10,917 nt of DNA from positions 1 to 10,917 of the forward strand of contig NAVB01001456.1 in NCBI GenBank assembly GCA_002179805.1, written 5' to 3'. This DNA is from Acanthamoeba lenticulata (Eukaryota > Discosea > Longamoebia > Acanthamoebidae). A program made the position numbers and the translations under genes. Below, piece after piece: positions 1 through 9,012 of the stretch; position 1 is the stretch's first letter, and each line of letters starts with the position of its first letter. The notes below the pieces were generated by a model. That model was not told the origin of the DNA. It saw only the letters and a program-made list of their open reading frames with translations, and ran no database searches.

Positions 1-13
1 ATATTATGAATTA

Positions 14-3000
14 TCAATAATAGTGTTTGCGGCCGCTCAGGCTGCCGGAGCTGCTGAGGCTGGCGCCGTAGCTCATGCTGGCCCGTCTCTCTTTCATCTC
101 CCGAGAGTCCTTGCTCACCTTGTACTGACTGTCCCGGTCCTTGCTCCGACCTCGCTCGCGCGGGTCCCGGTCCCGCTCTCTGTCCCGATCTCGATCTCGA
201 TCGCGGTCCCTGTCCCTGTCGCGGTCCCTGTCGCGGTCTCGGTCACGGTCACGGTCGCGGTCGCGGTCGGACGCGCTCGCCGTGCGGCTCCGGTCGCGCA
301 GGCCCACACTGCTCTCTCGGTAGCGGTCGCGTTCGCGGTCACGGTCGCGATCGCGGTCGCGAAGGCCCAAGCTGCTCTCCCTGTTGCGATCGCGCGCCGA
401 GCCTCCACCGCCGCTGCTATACCGATCACGCTCGCGCTCGCGCTCGGCCAGTTCGCGCTCGAGCTCGCGCTTCTTGCGCTCCAGTTCCTTGACGTAGCTC
501 TCCTCCTTTTGGCGCTGAAGCTCCGAAGCCTCGGACGCGCGCTTCCGCCTGAGCTCGAGCTCGCGCAGGAGGACTTCCTCCTTCTCGCGGGCTGCCATCA
601 GCTCCCACTCGCGTCGCCGCTCATAGTCGTCGCTGTCCAGGCTTTGCGACAGGACCGACGGCCCGCCGCCGCTGGCGGGCGATTGCGGCCCGGTCAGGAC
701 GCTGGAGCCGATCAGCGGCGTGCGGCGGCCAGCGTCGGGCCTGCTCGCGGCGCTTCCAAACTTGCCGCCGCCGCTGTTGCTATGAAAACCGGGACCGCCC
801 ATGCTGGCCATCGGCCGGCCCGTGGTGGCGGCGATCCGGGCTTCGACCTCGATCTCCTCATAGTGCTGCGTGCAATAGGGCATCCCTTGGAAGCCGTAGA
901 AGCCGTCCTTGCCAAAGGGCCGGTTGCACATGGTGCACGTCCAGCAGCTCTTGTGCCACGCGCGGCCTTCGAACGACTTGTCTCCGGCGCCCACGGGTGT
1001 CTCGCAGCGAACGCACAGGAGTCCCTTCAGGCGGTAAAAGTCACGCTGGCAATAGGGCTGGCCCTCGTGCACGTAGTGGCCCTGTGTGGTACAATTGTAA
1101 ATATTAATAAAATAAAAGAAATAAAAGAAATATAAAAAACGTACGTCTTTGAGGACGGTGCGGCAGCCGACGCAGGAGAAGCAGTTAGAGTGCCACTTCT
1201 TGCCCATGGCCAGCGTGACGGTGCTGCTCCGGATGAGCTCGCCGCAGCCGCTGCAGGTGAGATCCGAGGCCTGGGCGTAGTGCTCAAAGCAGAGCGGGAC
1301 CTCGCCCTGGTGCTCGTAGTAGTGGTCGTCAAACTCGCACTTGCAGACCTTGCACACAAAGCAGGTCGAGTGGAACAGGTCCTTCCCGTCGACCAGCAGG
1401 ATGAGCGAGTTGCCCAGCGCCCGCTTGCACGACATGCACGGCGTGCTCTCCTCCTCACGCCTCGGCTGCCGGCGCATGATGAACGATCCCACTGTGTGTG
1501 TGTCGCCACGGTGTCAGCGCACGAAACCAACAACATGAACAGGGCCGGGCATGAGCGTACGGGCGCCGGTGGTGCACTCGGCGTTGAGGATCTTGCGCGG
1601 GTCGGGCGGCGGGCGGTCGCCGGCGGCGGCGCTGGTGCTGGCGTTGTTGTTGCTCGCGCTGTTGTTGCTGGTGCCATCGCCGTTGCGGGAGCCCGTATCG
1701 CTGTTGCTCCGGGAGAGGCGCTGGGCGGTGACCGTGCCAGCGGGCGCGATGGTGGTGGTCTCGCCCTTGAGCTTGAGCAGCTCCTGCTTGAGCTGGCGAG
1801 CACGCTCGCGGAGCTCATTCTCCATGCGGCGCTTCTCCTCCTCGGCTGCGTCAAAGAGCACGTTGGGCTTGCCTGCTTGCTCCTCCTCGGCTCGCCTCAG
1901 GCGGTCATCGAGTTTGCGCCTCCGCTCAAAGACGAGTCCCTCAAGCCGGTTGACGCACTCTTCGATCGCGCCGTAAGGCCACGTGGGCGGATCGTTGCAG
2001 CCGGCCTTTTTCATGCTGATGTAGAGGTCCTCTGCTTGTTTCTTCTTCTTGAGCTTGGTGTCGTTGACGACCAGCTCGCGCTCGCGGAACTCGTCGCGCT
2101 CACGGCGCAGGACTTCGACCGGGACGGCCGAGACCGCTTGGTCAAGCGCGCGGTTGGCTTCCTCGAGCTCTTGGATGACGGGCTCAGCCCACTTGTAGAG
2201 GGCCTCGGCTGCGGCAACGTACTGGCCGAGGGCTTGCTGCTTGAGAAGATTCTTGACCTCGTCTTCGCGCGCTTTCCCGCCTTCCCTCATTCCCAAAGTC
2301 GGCTGCAGGTCCAAGAGTGTGTCGGCTTCGCGCGTGAGGTGCTTCATCTCCTGCTTCACCTGCAGGAAGTCATTGCGCTTTGCGCCACTGCGCTCACACA
2401 TGTCGTATGTGTTAGCAACGGTCAAGCCTCTGCTAAAAAAAAGAAGCACATACTTGCGCTGGAAATCCTTCCATCGGCTCTTGATGTCCTTCATATTGAA
2501 GCGAAGAGCAAACAGCCAAAAGAGGCTCAAGACCTGCTTGACTTCACCCTGCGCCACAGCTGCAAGAGCGATAAAGATTTAGGGAGAAATCGAAAGAGAT
2601 CGCAATTGAAGGGGGAAAGTACCCGCAGGGCTGATGTAGCTGATGTCCTTTACGGTACCATAAACTGAAAAGTGGTCCAGTGCAATTGTGATGTTTTCAA
2701 TGTTGTGCACCTGCGCATTGGCTGTGAGAAGGGGCGGGGCGAGGGAGCAAAGCGCCAACGACGCACCACAAGGGTAGGCGTTTCGTGGTGCTTCGCCACA
2801 GGCACTGTTGTGAGGATTTCGGCGAGCTGAATTAAGATGAGCCCATCTGCCATGTCTTGCCCTACAGATTCGATTTGTAGCCCTCTTGTTTCCAACAGCA
2901 AGTTGGCCCACTGCGTGAAGACCTGAAGGCAATTGACTTGCGTCAACGATACTGATTTTATGTGTTCGATTCATGGCCAAGGTACCTTGACAAGCCTGGC

Positions 3001-3043
3001 CTCTTCATCAGCGGTTCTTTGTTTGCGAATAACCGTCTGGAGA
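14..3043 (-). CDS. CH domain, coiled-coil and triple-LIM protein (ChLim/LimF-like), 5' end unresolved
   Basis: Probable actin-cytoskeleton adaptor. Exons: 3043-2986, 2922-2767, 2710-2623, 2559-2454, 2387-1561, 1491-1145, 1081-14. All junctions keep frame and give 882 residues, numbered from the first whole codon. Residues about 10-125 form a CH domain, with FTQWAN, a [12 protein letters not shown] core, NIENITIAL and a closing [12 protein letters not shown] helix. Residues 137-380 are helical and charged, then Ser/Asn-rich. LIM1 (430-482), LIM2 (491-541) and LIM3 (550-600) each show the C-x2-C...H-x2-C-x2-C-x2-C...C-x2-H/D zinc pattern. A coiled coil (about 690-760) leads into an Arg-Asp run (799-832) and a Ser-rich end. 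CH and LIM modules suggest actin binding plus protein docking (family knowledge). Dictyostelium ChLim is a CH-LIM protein and LimF a LIM-only protein; both act with Rab21 in phagocytosis. The link is by architecture only. No ATG is in frame in the first supported exon; candidate starts are described under 3044-3455. Confidence 0.85.
167..268 (-). repeat. Hexanucleotide repeat encoding an Arg-Asp tract
   Basis: A six-base period (CGN GAY on the minus strand) encodes 34 residues of alternating Arg and Asp with one Glu substitution. A shorter imperfect RD/RE block lies at about 318-366. The third codon bases vary, so the repeat is partly diverged at the DNA level but strictly kept in the protein. 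Codon bias in this tract also creates long antisense reading frames on the plus strand. Confidence 0.9.
1082..1144 (-). other. Intron, 63 bp, stop-free and in frame, inside LIM2
   Basis: Donor GTACGT after GAC, acceptor CACAG, phase 0, strongly AT-rich. Removing it restores the 16-residue spacing between the sixth and seventh zinc ligands of LIM2; leaving it in makes the gap 37 residues and adds a Phe/Tyr-rich stretch. The length is 21 codons with no stop, so an ORF caller reads through it. Confidence 0.93.
1492..1560 (-). other. Intron, 69 bp, joining the helical region to the LIM region
   Basis: Donor GTACGC and acceptor CACACACACAG, phase 1. The upstream frame ends ...CTTGA plus one base and continues in frame as LGSFIMRR, just before the first LIM cysteine. 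The intron carries an in-frame stop, which is why the CH and LIM halves look like two genes. The ATG at 1475-1477 would otherwise be the LIM half's own start. Confidence 0.8.
2388..2453 (-). other. Intron, 66 bp, stop-free and in frame
   Basis: Donor GTATGT, a T-rich run, a branch-site-like GCTAAC and acceptor GCGCAG, phase 2. It is 22 codons with no stop, so the reading frame runs straight through it. Splicing joins ...KDFQR to NGAKRNDF, just after the CH domain. Confidence 0.85.
2560..2622 (-). other. Intron, 63 bp, inside the CH domain
   Basis: Donor GTACTT, acceptor CTCTTGCAG, phase 1, with an in-frame TAA. It joins ...DISYISPA to [11 protein letters not shown], which rebuilds the last CH helices in the order seen in the family. 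Confidence 0.9.
2711..2766 (-). other. Intron, 56 bp, inside the CH domain
   Basis: Donor GTGCGT, acceptor GCGCAG, phase 0. It joins ...HHETPTLV to [11 protein letters not shown], matching the usual spacing between the CH DGL motif and the NI.nAL motif. A donor three bases earlier (GTGGTG) would give a one-residue shorter protein. Confidence 0.82.
2923..2985 (-). other. Intron, 63 bp, at the start of the CH domain
   Basis: Donor AAG|GTACCT, acceptor CCTTCAG, phase 0, with a branch-like GTTGACG and an in-frame stop. It joins [10 protein letters not shown] to [10 protein letters not shown], giving the K-x-F-T-x-W start typical of CH domains. Confidence 0.85.
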
Positions 3044-3455
3044 CTGTCGCCCCGGATCGGTCCGCGCCGTAACGTCTGCGCTCCCGCCTAAATGGCGTAA
3101 AGTCAGCCATCCTTGTCTATGTTGTCCATCTTTCAATCACTTCTACCAGTTCCACCACGCACCTTCACTTTCGATGTAGAACAGGTAACAGTTACTTTCT
3201 ATTCTTGCTAAACAAGAGGTGTTTGCCTCCTCTTCTTCGTCTGAGCTGCTCGTTCTCTCGGTTCACCCCGGAGACGGCCAGCCACGTTGGCCTCTCAACC
3301 GTTAGACCACCCATTTTCCAACACGTTGCCTTTTTTAGACATTATAAAAAAGAATTCGATAATGAATTAAAAAAATTAGAATATATTTGTGTTTGAATCG
3401 TCGTTGAAAGAGAATCATGTACAAGAAGAATAGACTAAGGATGAGGAAGAAAACT
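3044..3455 (-). promoter_or_regulatory. Intergenic region and unresolved first exon of the CH-LIM gene
   Basis: This 412-bp stretch holds the 3' flank of the coiled-coil gene and the promoter and first exon of the CH-LIM gene. About 3337-3402 is very AT-rich and probably marks the transcript boundary (inference). Two starts are possible. The ATG at 3312-3314 opens a 40-codon frame; a donor GTAACT at 3195 spliced to an acceptor ending at 3044 would give an in-frame 152-bp intron. The ATG at 3108-3110, in good context (AGGATGG), begins MADFTPFRRERRR but is out of frame with the CH exon. It would be in frame only if one base were missing from the assembly, for example in the G run near 3050-3053. 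I cannot choose between them. Confidence 0.5.
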
Positions 3456-6400
3456 TCACTGGACTGGGCACGCGTCCTCGCCCTCGCCGTTAGCAGAGGC
3501 GCCGCCGGCCGCAGTCTGGGAGACCGACTTGCGCGATTTCTTCAGCTGCTGCCCTCGAGTTGTTGATGGCGCCGCAAGTGGCGGCTTCTTCACCACCATC
3601 GGCGCGCTGCTCTTGCTCGCATCGACGTTGAGGATGTTGTGCCTCGCTGGTGCGTTCTCCTTGTCGTACTCCACCACATCGTCGTCGTCTTCTTCTTTGC
3701 GCTCCTTTCGCTTGACGCCCGCGAGCTGCTGCTGAGGCTGTTGAGCGTGCTGGTGGTCTCCGTCGGTCGTAAAGCGCAGGCGCTTGCCAGGCTCCGATGT
3801 GATGTTGACGAGCTTCGCACTGCTCTCCACCGCCGCCACAGGCACTTCTCGTGGTCGCTTCAGCGCCGTCAACGACGCGCCGCTCGTTGCCGTCGTCGAG
3901 GCCGCTGTGGCCGCTGGGGCGGGAGCTGACGCTGCAGAGGCCTTGGAGGCGGCACCACTGCTGGTGGCCTCGGCGAGCTGGCGCTGGGCGCGCTTGAGGC
4001 GGGCCTCGAGGTTCTTGACCTTCTTCTCGTAGGTCTGCGTGCTCTGGATCATCTCGGCGTAGCGGAGGGCGTACTCATCAGCCTCGCGCTGCTTCTCCTC
4101 GAGTGCTCGGGTCAACTCTTCCACGCTCTCTCCCGAGTCGCCATCATCGTTACCGCCGGAAGACTTCTTGGCTTTGTTGCTGGTGGCGGCGGCTGCAAGT
4201 CGGCGGCTGAGCTCCTCATTCTCGGTCTCGAGGGCCTGGATCTGCTCGATCTTGGCCAGCGTGTCCTTCTCCAGCTCCTCGAACATGGCCTCAAACGACT
4301 TCAACTCCTCTTGCAACTGTGCTGCGCTCTGTAGGACGATAAAGACGATGAGCCTTCCACACTTGGAGCAAAAAGAAAACAAAAGGAGACGTACGTCAAC
4401 TTCGGCCTGAAGGCTGGTGCAGAGTTGAGTCTTCTCGGTCAGCTGGGCTTCGAGATCCTTGCGTGCGTCCACAACGTTGCGCAGTTCGGTCTCGAGCTGC
4501 CGCAGACGGCCGTCGGTCTCACGCTTGGCCCGGTCGAGCTCAGTCTCCATCTGCTGCTTGTGCTGCTGCGCTTCAGCCTCGCGCTCAGCTTGGGCCTGCT
4601 GGGCCTGGGCGCGGCTGGCGGTCAGGTCGGCCTCAAGCTCGGCAAGGCGCTGCCGCAAATCGCTCTCGGTGCGGGTCTGCTCCTGGGCTTGAGCGTCGAG
4701 CAAGGCGTTGATGTCCTCGAGCTGCTTAGCCATCTCCTCAACGCCGCGCTGAAGCGATTCCTTGTCTCGTGTGGCCTCGCCTAGGCGGGCTTCGGCCTGA
4801 GCCGCCTCGGCCGTGGCCCGAGCGGCCGCCTCACGCAGGTCAGCCGCCTCGCGCTGTAGGTTGGCTCGAGCGGTGGCCCACTCTTCGCGCTCGTCCACGA
4901 AGCGGGTCTCGGCTTGGGCCACCCGGGCGTCGCTTTCGGCCGCGGCGTCTGCCCGCGCTCGGTCGACCTCACGCTGCAGCGATGCTCGCAGGTCCTCGAT
5001 GGACTGAGCCTGGCTGGCAGTGGACTCCTCCAGCCGCAAACACTCGCGGCGGGCAGCGTCACACTCGGTCCGGGCGAGCTCGAGTTGCGTTCGCATGTCC
5101 ACCGCGGCCGCCTCGGCCTGGGCTACTTGCTGGGCGTGCTCCTCCTCGCTCTTGACCATGAGGGCTGTCATCTCCTCGATCGACCGCTCTAGCTCTTGCA
5201 GCTGCCGAGCCGTCTCGCGGTGCTCGCCAAGCTCGCGACGCAGCGCCTCAATGGCGGCTTCGCTTTCGGTCAGGGCCTGGCGCAGCCGCACGGCCTCCTC
5301 GCGCAGTTCGCTGTTGTTGTTGTTGTTGCCATTGTTGTCGTCGCCATTGGCATCGCGCGCGAGCCGCTCATCGACAAGCTCACGGAGCGACTCAAGCTCG
5401 CGTCCCATCTGTCGGCGCTCGGCCTCCCGCTGCTCCCGCTCGGCCGCGAGTTCGCCAGCGGCACGATCGCTGCGCTCGGTCTGAGCCCGCAGCTGATCCT
5501 CGGCGGCCGTCACCGCTTGAGCATGGGCGTCTCGCTCCTGCTCTTGAGCAAGAGCAAGCTCACGCACGCGTTCCTCGAGCTCCTGGACTCGCTCGCGCAG
5601 ACGGGTAGAGTCGTCGAGTGCGACAGCAAGCTGGCTTTCCTTGTCGGCCAGAGCCTGCACGGCATTCGCCCGCTCCTGGTCGCTCATCGTCTGCGCCTTT
5701 TGCTTCTGCTCGTTGGCCTCCTCGTCCTCGTGCATGCGTCGCTCGGCCTCCTCAGCCAACTCTCGCAGGGCCTCTAGCTCGGCAGCCATCCTCTGGCTCT
5801 CGGTCTCCCATCGGCGGCGGTCGGCGCCCATCTGTTCTGTTAGGCTCGCGCACTCGGCGGTTCTGATGCGCAGCTCCTCCTCGAGAGTGGCCAGGCTGGC
5901 CCTGGCCGCCTCGAGCTCTTCCTTCTTCTTCTCGTAGTCGCTCGCGCTGACATCGTTTTGATGGTGCTGCTGGTCTTGTTGCTCGAGCGCATGGTGGAGG
6001 CGACCAAGATCGGCTTGGACCTCCTTAAGCTGAGCGGCGAGCTTATCGTTGGCCCGGGCCGCCACGAGGACTTCATTCTCCTTCTCCAAGAGGGACTGGG
6101 CGGTTCTTGAGGCTGACTTCTCACGCTCCTCGACGGCCTGCTGGAGACGGTCGAGCTCGAGCCCGAGCCGAGTCCGCTCGTGTTTCCACGAGTCCCGCTC
6201 GTCCTCGAGTTCCCGCCGCAGATTGTCGGCCTCGAATCGGGCCGTGTTGAGCTCGCCCTCGAGGGAGGCCAAGCGGCGTGCATTGTCTTCACGGCGCTGG
6301 GCCTCGTCGTTCTCGTCTCCAGCCGCGGCCGACCGTAGGACGGTCACCTCGCGCTCGAGGTCCTGTACCGAGTCGACAAGCTCGCGGGTGCGCTTGTCGG

Positions 6401-8777
6401 CCACCATAAGCTGGTTGTCCCGGTCAAGCACCTCCTGGCGCAGCCGCGTGGCCTCGGCCTCCACGACCCGCCACGTCTCGCGCTCGGTTTCGAACTGCTT
6501 CTCGAGGACCAGTCGGAGGCGATCGGTTTCAGAGTCGCCTGCAGCGGCAAGGCTCTCGCGCTCCGCCCGCTCGCGCACAATCTCAGCCTCCCACGCGCTC
6601 CGCTCCTCGGTAAGACGGGCCTCGAGACCGCGGCACTCAGCTCGAACGCGCTCCAGCTCTTCGCGCTCGGCCTTCAGCTCGCCAAGCAGTCGTTCGACCT
6701 CACTGCTCCTCGTCTCGGCTTCCTCACGAGCCAGGCGTAGAGCCTCGACAGTCTGCTCAAGCTCGGCGCGTGCTGCCTCGGCCTCCTCGACCTTCTGCTG
6801 GCGAAGCGCTTCGTTGTCCGCGGTCGTGCGCTGCTCCAGGGCACTCAGACGGGCCTCGGCCTCACTGAGCTCCTGCGCGAGCCGCTCCTTTTCACGGGAT
6901 TCAGCCATCATCTGATTTTCGGCCACGAGGGCGAGCTGCTGTAGCTCTTCCATGGCGCTCTCTTTCTCAGCCCACTGCTCCCGTTCGTGTTGAACTTGAT
7001 TGTTGAACGCTAGCCACTGGCGCTCGCGCTCCTCGCTCTCAGCCTTGATTCGGCTGAGCTCCGCCTGCTCGATCTGTCGCTCGGCCTCTTGCTTCTCGTA
7101 GGTGGCCTGGCGCTCTGCCAGCTCGGCTTGCAGAACCTCAAACTTGCGGATCTGCTCCGTGTGCTCCTCTTCCACGCGGCGCGCAGCCTCGGCTTGGACT
7201 CGCTCGATATCCTGCTGTCGCTCGTCGGCAGTCGTCCGAAGGACCTCGTTCTCCTGGGTCAGTGCGGTAATCTGGCGCTTGAGTTCATTGCATTCATCGC
7301 TGCGAGAGTCCAGCTGGGCTTGCACGGCGGCAAGAGCCTCGCGACCATCGGCGACAATCTGCTCGAGCTCACGAAGCTCATCTTCCGCCGCGTCGGCCTC
7401 GTCCGCCAGCCGCCTTTGCTCTTGTTGCTTGAGGCGGGCCAGCTCGTCGAGGAGCCGCTTCGCCGCATTTTCGTTCTGTGCGACGAGAGCATCCACTTCC
7501 TCCACAAACTGGGCGCGTTCGTCGGCCCAACGGCCTCGCTCGCTCTGAAGCAGGGCCTCGGCGGCCGCTCGCGCCTGTGCGGCGGTCTCCGCTTCGCGCT
7601 GAACTCGCTCAAACTGGTCCAGGCGCTCGCTCTCGCTGGCTGTTAGCATGCTCACTTGATCGGTAAGCTGCGTCACCTGCCTATCGCGCGACTCGATCTC
7701 GCGCTGGTGCGAGCTGAGTTTGCTCTCCTGATCAATGAGAGCTTGCTGCACTTCTTCCAATAGCGCGTTCAGCTGCGCCTTTTCCTCAGTCATTTGTGCG
7801 AGGCGTCCGTCATCCCGGACGCGCTGCTCGTCGGCAGCAGCCTTCAGTACGTCGAACTCAGACCTACAAAAGCGGCCTTATCAGAACCAAACAGAAAGTA
7901 ATTCACATGGCGAAACAAAGACCTACCTCAGAGCGGCATGAATGCGTTGTTCCTCGCCTCGCGCGCCTCGTTCGGCTTCGAGCTCTCGGCGTACGGCCTC
8001 CAGCTGTTTCTCGACCGCGGCCAGCTGGCCGGCGAGCTCCTCCTCGCGCAGCCGGTGCTGCTCGGTCTTTTCGGCAATAGCAACCTTCATGGCGGCCACT
8101 TGCTCCTCCAGTTGGGTTTTGGCCTGATCGGCCGCCTCGAGGAGAAAGGTTTTCTCGGCTAACTCGAAGTCGCTGGTCTCTTTGCTGAAGCGCACGCTTG
8201 CCGTTTCCTCGCGTGCGAGATCTCTGTCGAAGATGAGGCTCCGAATTTCTTGATTTACCTCATCTAACCGCTGTATCGTGGCAGCGTGTTCGTTTTTCAG
8301 CGCGGTTACCTCAGCCACATTGTGCTGCTCGTGCTGCTGGGCGTGAAGTTGAGCTTCGAGCAGAGATAGTTGGCCCGCCAGTTCGCCGATGCTAGATTGA
8401 TTGGCGGCTCTTTCCTTGGCTAGATCTTCTTCTAGTCGCCGCTTCTCCGCGAGAAGGCTCTCGTGGGTCTCATGTCGCGCTTTCAGCTCCAGGTCCAACT
8501 CAACTTTCTTCTCGTCTACGGCGAAGGTGAGCGTGGAGCAGAGGTTGTAGTATCGGAAGGCGAGCTCTCTCTCTTGTTCCAATTCTTGCTGAAGCCAGTC
8601 AATGTGCTTCTGTAGCTCCTCCATCTACGCAAACAGCTTGCTAATCAGAATTTCAAGCCAAGATTTAGAAAACTAGAAGAAGGAAATGAAGCTAACCTGA
8701 GCGGGGAGGCTCGATGAAGCCCCGGCTTCGGAGAAGGATGTAGAGGTGATCACTGATGCACATTCCTCCACCTCCAT
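3456..8777 (-). CDS. Very long coiled-coil protein with KEN box and nuclear-type basic tail
   Basis: Exons 8777-8697, 8624-7927, 7863-4395 and 4328-3456 join in frame to about 1,706 residues. The start is the only ATG after an upstream in-frame TGA and sits in ATAATGG context; it adds MEVEECASV and a Ser-rich leader before MEELQKHIDWLQQEL. Residues about 28-1500 are almost unbroken heptad coiled coil rich in Glu, Arg, Gln, Ala and Leu, with a short poly-Asn break. The tail (about 1500-1706) is non-helical, with KRPREV, GKRLRF, VKRKERKEE and LKKSRKS as basic NLS-like patches, an acidic DDDD stretch and a KEN box (1639-1641). Such size and make-up fit a structural protein of centrosome, spindle, kinetochore or nuclear matrix, but coiled coils match many unrelated families by composition. 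No motor head or other catalytic domain is visible. The promoter carries E2F-type sites. Gene certain, function unknown. Confidence 0.9.
4329..4394 (-). other. Intron, 66 bp, stop-free and in frame
   Basis: Donor GAC|GTACGT, acceptor CCTACAG, phase 0. Reading through it would add 22 mostly hydrophobic, Cys-containing residues (VRLLLFSFCSK and so on) to a charged coiled coil. Removing it joins SLQAEVD to SAAQLQEEL and keeps the heptad character. Confidence 0.92.
5311..5345 (-). repeat. Short trinucleotide repeat encoding poly-Asn
   Basis: A run of AAC codons on the minus strand encodes DDNNGNNNNNS and breaks the coiled coil of the long protein. It is a small low-complexity insertion and a likely site of length variation. 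Confidence 0.8.
7864..7926 (-). other. Intron, 63 bp
   Basis: Donor CTGAG|GTAGGT, acceptor TTTTGTAG, phase 2, with an in-frame TAG at the donor. It joins RIHAALR to SEFDVLKAAADEQ and links the two large coiled-coil frames. Confidence 0.93.
8625..8696 (-). other. Intron, 72 bp, first intron of the coiled-coil gene
   Basis: Donor CTCAG|GTTAGC, T-rich interior, acceptor GCGTAG directly before ATG GAG GAG, phase 0, with an in-frame stop. It joins a 27-codon first exon to the coiled coil. If this first exon were wrong, translation would begin at the ATG at 8622-8624, which would follow an acceptor-like TAG. Confidence 0.75.
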
Positions 8778-9012
8778 TATGGTTGTCGCAGAAGAAGCTG
8801 TGGCTAGCTTGACCGCGAATCGTCGTTGATGCACCCTTCAGGCCCGCCGCCTCGTCACTCGCGCTTCGACACAAACCTCAACACCAGAAGAATTGGCGCC
8901 AAAACACAGACGCCTGGATTTGGCGCCAAAAAGTCCCGCCAAAAACGGAGGCCGTTGGTGGGCTGGAGAAGAAACGTTGATGCCGCCACTACAGTAGTTG
9001 TGTACAAGTCGC
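8778..9012 (-). promoter_or_regulatory. Intergenic promoter region of the coiled-coil gene
   Basis: 235 bp between the DHHC gene stop and the coiled-coil start codon. It contains the E2F-type cluster at 8892-8945 and no convincing reading frame, TATA box or AATAAA signal. The first few dozen bases below 9013 must also serve as the 3' flank of the DHHC gene. Confidence 0.75.
8892..8945. promoter_or_regulatory. Cluster of three E2F/DP-type sites
   Basis: Read on the minus strand: TTTTTGGCGGGA (8945-8934), TTTTTGGCGCCAAA (8932-8919) and TTTTGGCGCCAAT (8904-8892). All match the E2F core TTTSSCGS. The last two contain the palindrome TTGGCGCCAA, which can be read from either strand. They lie 115-168 bp upstream of the coiled-coil start codon. 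E2F/DP factors drive G1/S and some G2/M genes in animals, plants and Dictyostelium (family knowledge). Binding here is inferred. Confidence 0.72.

Noticed and set aside
23..1135. 370-residue plus-strand frame, Ala/Val-rich
   Set aside because: It is antisense to the LIM exons and the Arg-Asp repeat. The six-base period removes stops on the other strand; its protein is low-complexity with no domain.
1514..2557. Separate gene starting at the ATG-like codon near 2557
   Set aside because: The first codon of this frame is not an ATG and lies directly after a splice acceptor (2560). It is the middle of the CH-LIM gene.
1190..2668. 492-residue plus-strand frame
   Set aside because: It is antisense to CH-LIM exons and runs through five of its introns. 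Its Leu/Val/Ala-rich sequence mirrors Glu/Lys/Gln codons on the real strand.
3205..3396. 63-residue plus-strand frame in the intergenic region
   Set aside because: It crosses the AT-rich boundary, has no domain or splice context, and overlaps the likely first exon of the CH-LIM gene on the other strand.
4425..8162. Many 60-290 residue plus-strand frames (Ser/Arg- or Leu-rich)
   Set aside because: They mirror the coiled-coil exon. High GC and the Glu/Arg/Gln/Ala bias make stop codons rare on the opposite strand.
3456..8777. Myosin heavy chain or SMC protein
   Set aside because: The long coiled coil matches these by composition, but there is no motor head, Walker A/B site or hinge.
8692..8874. 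60-residue minus-strand frame beginning MCRSASDEAAG
   Set aside because: It overlaps the first exon of the coiled-coil gene in another frame and cannot splice in frame to the MEELQ exon.
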